In this document: piece after piece, positions 34,117-42,572 of the stretch | Layout of the letters: each line of letters starts with the position of its first letter | How positions within the stretch are numbered: position 1 is the stretch's first letter | Source: Akkermansia muciniphila | Lineage (GTDB): Bacteria > Verrucomicrobiota > Verrucomicrobiia > Verrucomicrobiales > Akkermansiaceae | Assembly: GCA_945890645.1 (NCBI GenBank) | Contig: CAMDCV010000001.1 | Span: forward strand, 1-64,000 | Direction of reading: 5' to 3' | Length of the DNA stretch: 64,000 nt | Notes under the pieces: generated by a model | What the model saw: only the letters and a program-made list of their open reading frames with translations | Told to the model about the DNA's origin: nothing | Databases searched by the model: none | Program-made: the position numbers and the translations under genes

Positions 34117-37100
34117 TCAATTCTGGCTGGCTGTGGCACGAAAGAATATCTTTTCTTCAGATCGATTCGAAACGGCGGTGACTGTAGTTGTATTTTGTAT
34201 CGTCTGAGACGTTATAGTGACGCGTGCTCCCCCTACAGGCCCATCCACGCCGTTCCCCACATACCAAGTGGTGAGATTTGGCGACCATTGATAACTGATG
34301 CTAAGATTTGTCGGCAAGTTCGGGTTGCGTGGATGGGTGAAGGTGGTTGTATGAGTTTCTGGATTGGTGCTCAGCGCGTTAATGCCCGTGTTAGATTCAC
34401 CGGGATGCGTTCCGAAAAATGCCTCGATGCCATTTTGGAGTCCGTCGCCATCGGGGTCGTCGTTAAAACCTTTTTCATTCACGTTAAGGCTATAGACAGG
34501 ATTGTTTACGTAGTCGATGAAGTTAGAGTCGTTGTCGATGATCGTTGCGGTAACTCCTTGAATCGCAAGGCCGCCAAAGGATAAATCACTGCTGGTAAGA
34601 CTGTGATTGATCGAACCCGAGTGGTTTGATTCTACCACAACGTCGTTGACTGCGGTCACTGTGACGGTTTGTGCTGTATTCCAATTGCTCGTTGTAAAGG
34701 TTAGGCTGGATGGTGATGCGCTCACTTGAGAGTCTGTTGTGATATGGATTGTGACATTTGCGGATGGTGCGCGAGTGAGAGTGACAGCATAGGTGTCCGT
34801 GGTGCCGCTTTCGGCGATATGCGTGGTTCCGCCAGATTCTGCAACTAGCACTCCTGAGTCGAGTCGTGAGATCGCTGCATCAGCAAAACGTTCCCCCAGC
34901 AACAACTGCCCCGCAGTGTCATAATGAACCCCAGTGGCACCCCAGTCATCAACGGTCATCACGCTTAGGCCATTTGTTCCATCGACGGTGAATACATTCG
35001 CGTCTGCTGTAGCCACGGCGTTTTGAGCATTGATCACCGTCTGGCGAAAGGCAGTGGTATTTCTTACTGTCCCGACAAATACATCCAGCTCGTTCCAGGA
35101 AGTTGCAGAACGTGTCATCTTGCCTCCACTGGTGGTTGCGATGGTTCCAATGTCCGTGCGCAGGGAGGAAATGAACTCGGTAAGGTTGGCTTGGTAGGCG
35201 GATGCGTTTGATGCCGTGGCATCGCTCTCACCCTGCATCCAGATCACGCCTCTGATGTTGAGCACTTGTCCTGCGGGTAAGTTGTTAACGGCACCCTGTA
35301 TCGTTGAAATGAGTTTGTCATATTGATTGATCCGCCCGCCATCATTGGGGTCGTAATCTCTCCAGATGTTGTTGGTTTGTTCGATGGATGGTGCGATCGA
35401 TGTTGATCCTCGGGCATACTTGATGAGAGCAATCGGAGCAGCGAGCTGGCTTTGCACATCAAAACCAAAGGCAAGTTCCGGTCCGAAACGAAGTCCGCTT
35501 TCATTGCCTCTACCGTTGCCCCAATCATAGGCTAGTCCCTCGTGTGCGGTCATAGAGTGCCAAGCATCCCGAGGAGGCAGGGACAATCCTGCGGAGCTAG
35601 GGACTCCGTTTCCTTCATTGGTTCCCTGAAACATTTGGATGTTATTGTGAGTTACATTGAGCTCGCTGCGTCCGATGGAAGAGAGAGTGCTGGCGGGAGC
35701 TAAACCGGAGACTGGACTTTCCGTGATTCCATAGCCCTCTGCATTGGATTGGCCGGCAATGATCCAAGTTTCGAAAATCTGTGGCCCACTCACATCGATG
35801 ACAGTTACAGTTACGCTTTGATCATCGCTAAGGCTTCCGTCGCTGACGCGCACGGTGAAATTGTAGGTTCTGGGGCCTTGAGTTTCTGTGGGTGTCCAGG
35901 TGAATACGCCGCTACTATTCTGGATCAATGCACCGCTGGGCGCTCCCACAAGGCTGTAGGTCAGAGTATTTTGTGGTTGATCGGCATCAGTGGCACTGGC
36001 GGTAAAGGTTAATAGGTTGCCTTCGGTGACGGATTGGGACGGGATAGTCGCGAGAACAGGAGGGGTATTTTCTGCTATGGCAGGCGAGACAAAACGCCAT
36101 TTAAAATCATCCGTGGATCCTGTGCCCGACCCATGCACTGGTATATTACTCGGGTTCATTCGCAACCGTGCGCTGGTTTGGGGGTGTTGTAAAAAATACC
36201 AACCGTATTGATCGGGCACTAGGCGCCATTCGCTTTGAGCAGTGAGATTGTCGGCAGGAGCCATACCGACGTAGGTACCAGACCAGTAGCGCAGGCGTCG
36301 TTGGTCGAGCGTAGAAACAATGCGAACCGTGTCAGCTGTCGTTCCCGGAATCAAAATCCATTGATTGCCATTCGCGGCAATTTCGGGAGAGACAGAAGTG
36401 ATCAAGTCAGTTGATGACGGGTTCTGCACGCGGCGGTATTGTTGCTTGTTATGCAGGTGATAGTTTTTATGATTCTCCACATTGGTGACGCCATCCCAAC
36501 CGGCGTAGAGTTGTCCGAAGGCGGTGAGTGTGCCATCTGCATTGCGGGTGTTCGAGCGAGGAGCGCTAGCGTTGTCGTTGCCACTGCCGCCACCTTCCGA
36601 ATACTGGAATAGTGAGTAGCGTTGCAACCAAGGAAGTGATTCAGCACGCCACATAAATTCGGCGAGAAAGTTATAGTTGCTCGCTTTGGTCCAATTTCCT
36701 GTGCCGTTCCAGTCAACTACAGAAAATTCGGTTAACCAGATCGGCTTACCGTAGGCTTCGTAAATGTCTTGAAGACGGTTGATAAGGCTAGAAGCGTCTG
36801 GATTGGCATACCAATGCACGGCATTGCGGTCGCGGCGGTAGCCCAATGCGTTGGCCTGAGTGGCAAAGTCTGACATCCAACCGGAAGCGGGGACCGCAGG
36901 AGAGACAGCAGAATTTACTTCAATCGAGGCTGGGACGGGCGCCACGAGAGGCGCATCGAGAGCTTCGAGACGAGGCCATCGGCGGATTGCTTCACTGACG
37001 GAGATCACTCCTTGGCCCTCCTTCTCTGGCTCGTTGAAACCCATCACATAAACTGGCTTTGCGTTTGATTGGATGTCGGGGCGAAGTAAGTCTAAGGGAC

Positions 37101-38859
37101 CAGCTACACCGTGAGTCCAGTTAAAGTCACCCCATTGCATCGGATTAAAGCTATGGTTCTCATTCATGTAGGGGAAGGTATCGCTGGACTGACGGCCCCA
37201 GCTATAACTCCATGAAGCGTGGAAAATCAGTGGATAGGAGTTATTCATCCAAGTTTCGGTTCCCCAAGGCACAGTTTTTCCTGCATCGGTGTTATGAGTA
37301 GCGGCGATGCCTTTTTTCGGGTGAATCATGGGCGTTTGCGTATACCAGCGCTGGAGACTGGAACCATCAATCGGGCGTACGACCATGGGATTGCCTGCAG
37401 TCCAGTTTCCGAAGCGGGTCTGAAGTGCCATACCGGAGTAGGCGTTGACAATGCGGAAGTAGGTCGAGTCAATCGCTTGAACAAACCAATCCTGATGGGG
37501 CATGGCAGAGTAATCCTCGAGAACTACGATGTTTTGATCTACGTTCGAAATTTGGCTTAACGCGAGGCATTTTCCGGTGGCATTGTGGCGGATCCGGTAA
37601 CTTCCATCGCGATGATTCAGGAGCAATTGCCAACCGAGAGCATCGCGATTCAACACGCTTGTGGAAAAGCGAACAGCATTGTTGTCATAGCCGAGAAAGC
37701 GTCCGTCAGTGATGCCACAGCGCAGTAGGTAGCTGCTGTCTGAGTAATCATCCCACTTGGCGGTGGGCGGTGCACCGATGCTTGCATCCTGTCCGAGCGG
37801 GTAGCCGCCGGCACGAGGAGGGAAAAGCAATAATTCGCGAACTCTGGCGTAATTGGCACTGGTCGTACGGTAGCGGATTTTCGTTGTGGTAACGGGGGAA
37901 GTGAAGGGAATCACCAAACTTGTATTGGCATTGGTGGTATAGCTGGCTCCGGGGATAGTCTGCCATGTTGCACCATCCCAGTATTCCAAAACGAATTGCT
38001 GAGCGGCATTGGAGATCGGGGTAGTGCCCGACCCACTGTATAGGTGCGCACTACCCACGACGTGGGAGTCGATCAAATCGATCTCTAAAGTATCTCCGGC
38101 GGTGGTTGCAGGGCTTAACCAACGAGATCCATCATGGACATAACCATCCACTGCATTTTTAGGATAATTGGTAGCGCTGAAGGATGATGCGACAGTGGGA
38201 CGCTTGTAGCCAAGGCTCAGTCGAACATCCGTGCTGAGCGGGAAACCTTGTTCAACGGCGGCGACAAGGTTGGGCGGGAACAATGCTATCTCGCGGATGG
38301 TGCGGGATCCATTATCGTCGGAGTAGAGACGGAAGCGATTCGAGGTGACAGCGGAGCTGAAAATGACGGATCGCTCGGCTGTCGTGTTTGCCGTCACAGT
38401 AGAACCTGGGATATCGATCCAAGCGGTGCCATTATGATACTGGAATTTGAAGTTTACTAAGCCTCCTTGCAAAAGATCGTTATTTAATCCCAGGTATACG
38501 TGAGCGCTTCCGATCGCAAGCTCACGTGAGTAGGTAAGCTCTAGCCAGTGAGGATTGTTAGTAGTGTTAGTGCGGAATGAATGGAAATTACTAGCAATCC
38601 CATCCACAGCAAGATCAGGACCATAGGAACTCGTCTGACCGCTTGCCGTGACTGTTTGATAGGTCGCAAAATTTACGCGCTGTGCAAAAGCGATGGGAAC
38701 GAAAGCTACGAGAGAAATAGCCACGGTGAGCTTGCCAGGAATGCGGCATCTTGCATTTGCGCTGAAGGCTCTGGCTTGCGCTCCAATCAGATTCGAAAAG
38801 ACAGCCCTACCGGGAGAAATCAGACTGTTTTGGCTTTTATCAGAGCGGGATTTAAACAT
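34117..38859 (-). CDS. Exported multidomain glycosidase (GH128-like) and carbohydrate esterase (SASA/CE6-like)
   Basis: 1580 residues from ATG 38859 (a TTG at 38886 overlaps the upstream stop and is also possible). Order of modules, residues from this ATG: long N-region with a hydrophobic signal (41-60), two discoidin (F5/8 C)-like domains (about 62-196 and 211-348), a ricin-type lectin domain (376-508), a glycosidase domain of the Asl1/GH128 type (511-790, acid/base Glu610 in MGFNEPE and nucleophile Glu711 in WLTEFS), a second lectin-like region (830-925), a cadherin/Ig-like domain (930-1025), a SASA/SGNH esterase domain (Ser1038 in AGQSNAEGYG, Glu1211 in MQGESD, His1312 in GVHYDTAG), a beta-sandwich and a C-terminal domain with GDGLQNGIEAFFGTHPGES. 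It is the last gene of the sugar operon. It probably cuts beta-1,3-glucan- or similar-type chains and removes acetyl groups. Substrate is inferred only from family names. Confidence 0.75.
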   Translation of the reverse strand: MFKSRSDKSQNSLISPGRAVFSNLIGAQARAFSANARCRIPGKLTVAISLVAFVPIAFAQRVNFATYQTVTASGQTSSYGPDLAVDGIASNFHSFRTNTTNNPHWLELTYSRELAIGSAHVYLGLNNDLLQGGLVNFKFQYHNGTAWIDIPGSTVTANTTAERSVIFSSAVTSNRFRLYSDDNGSRTIREIALFPPNLVAAVEQGFPLSTDVRLSLGYKRPTVASSFSATNYPKNAVDGYVHDGSRWLSPATTAGDTLEIDLIDSHVVGSAHLYSGSGTTPISNAAQQFVLEYWDGATWQTIPGASYTTNANTSLVIPFTSPVTTTKIRYRTTSANYARVRELLLFPPRAGGYPLGQDASIGAPPTAKWDDYSDSSYLLRCGITDGRFLGYDNNAVRFSTSVLNRDALGWQLLLNHRDGSYRIRHNATGKCLALSQISNVDQNIVVLEDYSAMPHQDWFVQAIDSTYFRIVNAYSGMALQTRFGNWTAGNPMVVRPIDGSSLQRWYTQTPMIHPKKGIAATHNTDAGKTVPWGTETWMNNSYPLIFHASWSYSWGRQSSDTFPYMNENHSFNPMQWGDFNWTHGVAGPLDLLRPDIQSNAKPVYVMGFNEPEKEGQGVISVSEAIRRWPRLEALDAPLVAPVPASIEVNSAVSPAVPASGWMSDFATQANALGYRRDRNAVHWYANPDASSLINRLQDIYEAYGKPIWLTEFSVVDWNGTGNWTKASNYNFLAEFMWRAESLPWLQRYSLFQYSEGGGSGNDNASAPRSNTRNADGTLTAFGQLYAGWDGVTNVENHKNYHLHNKQQYRRVQNPSSTDLITSVSPEIAANGNQWILIPGTTADTVRIVSTLDQRRLRYWSGTYVGMAPADNLTAQSEWRLVPDQYGWYFLQHPQTSARLRMNPSNIPVHGSGTGSTDDFKWRFVSPAIAENTPPVLATIPSQSVTEGNLLTFTASATDADQPQNTLTYSLVGAPSGALIQNSSGVFTWTPTETQGPRTYNFTVRVSDGSLSDDQSVTVTVIDVSGPQIFETWIIAGQSNAEGYGITESPVSGLAPASTLSSIGRSELNVTHNNIQMFQGTNEGNGVPSSAGLSLPPRDAWHSMTAHEGLAYDWGNGRGNESGLRFGPELAFGFDVQSQLAAPIALIKYARGSTSIAPSIEQTNNIWRDYDPNDGGRINQYDKLISTIQGAVNNLPAGQVLNIRGVIWMQGESDATASNASAYQANLTEFISSLRTDIGTIATTSGGKMTRSATSWNELDVFVGTVRNTTAFRQTVINAQNAVATADANVFTVDGTNGLSVMTVDDWGATGVHYDTAGQLLLGERFADAAISRLDSGVLVAESGGTTHIAESGTTDTYAVTLTRAPSANVTIHITTDSQVSASPSSLTFTTSNWNTAQTVTVTAVNDVVVESNHSGSINHSLTSSDLSFGGLAIQGVTATIIDNDSNFIDYVNNPVYSLNVNEKGFNDDPDGDGLQNGIEAFFGTHPGESNTGINALSTNPETHTTTFTHPRNPNLPTNLSISYQWSPNLTTWYVGNGVDGPVGGARVTITSQTIQNTTTVTAVSNRSEEKIFFRATASQN

Positions 38860-38882
38860 CAGAAAATGAGTTAGGAATGATT

Positions 38883-41159
38883 TCAAGCAAACACCCGAAT
38901 CTGGAACACCGCTGCTGGTGTGCCATGGGTGCTGTGGATTTGGAGCTTGAGCTTGGAAGTTGAAATACTTGTCTCAAACGTATGCACGAAGCGAGCCGAG
39001 TGATTATCACGGACTTCCACTAGAATATAGCCTGCTTCATCGATAAGGTCGAAATCTTTTACGAGAAAAGGTACTGTTTCCTCCGGATGCGTCATGAGCA
39101 CGGATTCCATCGGATGATCCCAGTCCGGATCGAATTCGATCTGAATGCGCGCGATGCTTTTTGGTGTGCTCCATGTCAGCTGCAGCTCTGGATTTTTGTC
39201 CGTAGGATCGGCAACCCAAGCGTTGGGCGAATTTACGGGACGAGCTGGACCGCCGATGACATTAGCGGGGGAGAATGCATCGATGGCTGGATCGAAAGTC
39301 ATGGCGAGATTGAGACCTTGCGGGCGGCGCTTGGGCAACCAGAACTCGAAGCGGTCAATGCCAATGCCTGCCGGTGGCTCTTGCACACTTGACTTGGCGA
39401 CGGCCTTGTTGAACGCCGTAGTGACGCACAGCACGCCACTGAGGCGGAGGTCGCTGAGTCGGACTTTGATCGATGGATCTTCACAAAGTTTCACGAAATA
39501 GTAGGCATCTTTTTCGATCGGTGCTTGGAAGTGGGCCGTGACGCGCGAGCTGCCTTGGGTGAGGGGGATTTCGATAGACTCGAGCAATTCCTCTGGTGTA
39601 AAATTACCTAGTTTCAGCGAACGCAGGAGTTCCATTCGCAGAGTTTTCTTTTCTTCCACTGAGACTTCAATTGAGAAAACGGGTGGCTTGCCGACAGTGA
39701 GCGGGACCAGCATGGCACAGGAGCTTTCTAAGGGCATCCAGGTGTCATTGGCGGGTAACTCGGTTAACACGCAATGCGAGCTCGCGCTGGCGGTCGCCTG
39801 CGCGGCGAGGTCGTCGGGGTCGGTGATGATTTTGTTGGGCAAGAATTGTCCATCGCGTTGCAAGCAAAGTTGTAACTCACTGAGCTTCTCGCCTGATGAG
39901 AAAGCAGCGGGAAGGCATTTGTGTTTAAGGCAAAGGGCAGCTGCTGTGCCGACGGCTTGACCGCCTGCGGCACATGTGGCCATCACACGAGTGGAGCCGA
40001 AGGCGACATGGGTCGCACTGATAATGCGCCCCGCGAGCATCAGATTGGAAATATTATGGCTATAGTAGCAACGCCACGGGATACCATACACGCCTTTCGA
40101 ATGCCATTGGGTGCAGCCGCTTTTTTCGGAATAAACACCATCGGCAGGATGCAGGTCCACGGCCCAACCGCCATGGGCGACGACGTCGTCAAAATAAGTC
40201 TGATCAACCACGTCTTGCTGGCGGATGATGTAGTCACCTTCGAAACGTCGGCTCTCGCGCTTGCCCGGAACGTGTCCCACCCACTCAAGTGTCATCGTTT
40301 CCGCTTCGGGGAAGTTGCCAGAATTTTTGATGTAATCCCACACGCCATAGACGACTTTCCAAAGCTCCCACTTGATTTCTTCGGTCTGGTGAATGGTATC
40401 AAGGCGGCCGCCGTATTCGAGCCACCAAAAATTGCAGCCCTGCATGTTCGTATTAAACTGACGATAGCGCGGGATTTTTGTGATGTCTTTTAACGCCCAG
40501 CTCGGCGGTACGAACTTGACCGGCACGCCGACGTCTTTGGTAGAGAAATACATCGAGTGACCTAACAGTTGTCCATATTCAGCATCCGGCGCGAAGCCTT
40601 CTCCAAATTCTTCTTTTGATTCAGCGCCCATGCGGAAGGCAGCGCCGGCCATGAAGCCGACCAATCCATCACCGGAAGCATCGCAGAACAATGGTGCGCG
40701 CAGTAGATAGCGGGTGGAGTTTTGTGGGCAAAACGCGTGGACGGCAGAGATGGTGTCAGGATCGCTTTTTTCGATATCGAATGCCGCGGTGTTGAGTAGC
40801 AACGTGAGGTTTTTCTCGACGATGCATTTTTCTAACAGAATGGTGTCGAAGATCAGACCGTTCCCTTGATGATTACGATAAAGATTTTCCTCAAGGATTT
40901 CATTGAGGATGCCACCCTCGCGCGACCAGCGGTTGTTGTTGCCGAGGTGTGAGGTAGCGCCTAAGACCCAGAGTCGAACCTCACTCGAGGCATTACCACC
41001 AAGAACAGGGCGGTCTTGGACAAGCACGGTTTTCACTCCGTGGCGCGCTGCGGCGATGGCGGCACAAACGCCGGCCAGACCGCCGCCGATGACAACGAAG
41101 TCAGTGTTGATTTCTGCCGTGTTTAGTTCGCGGCGATTGGTGGCATGTTCGATGATCAT
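38883..41159 (-). CDS. FAD-dependent oxidoreductase (PF12831 type)
   Basis: 758 residues without a signal peptide. The N-terminal flavin-binding loop is FVVIGGGLAGVCAAIAAARHG (read in parts), followed by VLGGNASSEVRLWVLGAT, the segment typical for this family. The middle part contains FCDASGDGLVGFMAGAAFRMG and the end of the flavoprotein half is MLAGRIISATHVAFGSTRVMATCAAGGQAVGTAAALC. The last 280 residues look like beta-sandwich modules (carbohydrate-binding-like) rather than oxidoreductase. Such proteins are frequent in verrucomicrobial and planctomycete sugar operons, where the reaction is not settled (oxidation of a sugar or of an uronic acid is assumed). It lies 21 bp behind the MFS transporter and overlaps the TTG of the next gene. 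Confidence 0.85.
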   Translation of the reverse strand: MIIEHATNRRELNTAEINTDFVVIGGGLAGVCAAIAAARHGVKTVLVQDRPVLGGNASSEVRLWVLGATSHLGNNNRWSREGGILNEILEENLYRNHQGNGLIFDTILLEKCIVEKNLTLLLNTAAFDIEKSDPDTISAVHAFCPQNSTRYLLRAPLFCDASGDGLVGFMAGAAFRMGAESKEEFGEGFAPDAEYGQLLGHSMYFSTKDVGVPVKFVPPSWALKDITKIPRYRQFNTNMQGCNFWWLEYGGRLDTIHQTEEIKWELWKVVYGVWDYIKNSGNFPEAETMTLEWVGHVPGKRESRRFEGDYIIRQQDVVDQTYFDDVVAHGGWAVDLHPADGVYSEKSGCTQWHSKGVYGIPWRCYYSHNISNLMLAGRIISATHVAFGSTRVMATCAAGGQAVGTAAALCLKHKCLPAAFSSGEKLSELQLCLQRDGQFLPNKIITDPDDLAAQATASASSHCVLTELPANDTWMPLESSCAMLVPLTVGKPPVFSIEVSVEEKKTLRMELLRSLKLGNFTPEELLESIEIPLTQGSSRVTAHFQAPIEKDAYYFVKLCEDPSIKVRLSDLRLSGVLCVTTAFNKAVAKSSVQEPPAGIGIDRFEFWLPKRRPQGLNLAMTFDPAIDAFSPANVIGGPARPVNSPNAWVADPTDKNPELQLTWSTPKSIARIQIEFDPDWDHPMESVLMTHPEETVPFLVKDFDLIDEAGYILVEVRDNHSARFVHTFETSISTSKLKLQIHSTHGTPAAVFQIRVFA

Positions 41160-41180
41160 GATTATTTATCTTTGAGTGAT

Positions 41181-42569
41181 TTAACTGTGAGCGATGGTTG
41201 GTTTAGCGGTGCGCGAGATGCCACCTAACCAGATAAAGAGTAAAGCGATCGGATGGAGAAACGCCATCGCAACAAACCAAGGGCCATAGCCTTGACCGGA
41301 AACCATTTCCAGTAAAGGACCTAACAACTTTTGGAAACCGATATCAAGAAATCCGGCAGGTTTTGATGAGGGACCTGAGACCATCGCTGCTACGATCATA
41401 TTCATGATGATGCCGCCGATGGTGCTTCCTGCTGCCACGACGCTGAAGATGGTTCCGAGCGAGTGTTTGGGTGATACATCAACAATGAGTGCGCTGATGT
41501 TGATCAACCAGGAGAGCGAAGCGAAGACCGCGATACTAGTGAATACCATGGTCAACGGCAAGCCGCTGACACTCGCAATGAGTGGTGAGAGAGGAGTAAG
41601 ACAGGCGCATCCGAACATGACAAATAGGCGCGCTTTCACGGGAGACATGCCGCGTTTGATAAGGAGTCCAGAGAACCAACCACCAGCGAGTGATCCCACA
41701 CCTGCTGCTGCATAAACAACCCAAGTTATGGTGAGATCCGCCTGAGCAACGGCGCGGTCAGTATTCAAATACTTCGCGAACCAGAATTGATAAAAATACC
41801 ACACAGGATCGGTGAGCAGCCTTCCGATCAGGAGCAGCCAGAGTGGTTTAAAACTCAGCACTTTTCCCCATGACCATGCTTTTTCTGTTGTCTCCGGGGA
41901 CTCGACAATGCCGTCTTCGATGAGTTCTCGCTCTTCTTGCGTGATGAATTTGCTTTCCTGCGGCTTGCGGTAAAGTATGAGCCATGGAATGACCCAAATA
42001 AAACCCAAGAAGCCCGTGATGAGGAATGCCATGCGCCAACCAGTGCCGTGACCGAAAAGCGAATTGACCCAAGGCATGTTACCCGCGAAGTCATACGTCG
42101 CCAGAGGTATGACAATGTAAGGAGCAATTGTGGCACCGATGGTGGCGCCCATGGTGTAGAAACCGATGGCGAGCGCACGCTCGCGGGACGGGAACCACTC
42201 GGATACAATTTTCGATGCGGCTGGCCAGATGCCCGCTTCACCGAGGCCTAACGAAAAACGAATCGCACTCATAGAGCGCATGCCTTGAGCCCATGCCGTG
42301 GCGATATTCGACATCGACCACCAGACGACGAACAGGAGCGTGCTTTTGCGCGTACCGATACGGTCCACTAATTTTCCCGAGACAAGATAGGCTAGGGTAT
42401 AGGCGATGAGGAAAATATTGAGAATGTTCGCGTAGTCACGGTCATCGAGACCCAAATCTTTTTGAATGGTAGGTGCCAATGCGGAGAGCGTTTGACGATC
42501 CACATAGTTTAGCACAGCGGCGAGAAACACCAGCACTACAATCCACCAACGCATTCCTTTAATTTTCAT
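41181..42569 (-). CDS. MFS transporter, anion:cation symporter (hexuronate/sugar acid) type
   Basis: 462 residues with 12 membrane helices. The N terminus is WWIVVLVFLAAVLNYVDRQTLSALAPTIQKDLGL, a pattern typical of the ACS family (ExuT, GudP, DgoT). The motif-A equivalent is GKLVDRIGTRKSTLLF, and RFSLGLGEAGIWPAASKIVSEWFPSRERALAIGFYTMGATIGATIAPYIVIPLA (read in parts) is highly characteristic. Known members import hexuronates, galactonate or glucarate. In this operon, with a galactanase-like enzyme upstream and a flavoprotein downstream, a sugar acid or oxidised sugar is a plausible substrate. It starts 3 bp after the GH43 gene. Confidence 0.92.
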   Translation of the reverse strand: MKIKGMRWWIVVLVFLAAVLNYVDRQTLSALAPTIQKDLGLDDRDYANILNIFLIAYTLAYLVSGKLVDRIGTRKSTLLFVVWWSMSNIATAWAQGMRSMSAIRFSLGLGEAGIWPAASKIVSEWFPSRERALAIGFYTMGATIGATIAPYIVIPLATYDFAGNMPWVNSLFGHGTGWRMAFLITGFLGFIWVIPWLILYRKPQESKFITQEERELIEDGIVESPETTEKAWSWGKVLSFKPLWLLLIGRLLTDPVWYFYQFWFAKYLNTDRAVAQADLTITWVVYAAAGVGSLAGGWFSGLLIKRGMSPVKARLFVMFGCACLTPLSPLIASVSGLPLTMVFTSIAVFASLSWLINISALIVDVSPKHSLGTIFSVVAAGSTIGGIIMNMIVAAMVSGPSSKPAGFLDIGFQKLLGPLLEMVSGQGYGPWFVAMAFLHPIALLFIWLGGISRTAKPTIAHS

Positions 42570-42572
42570 CTG

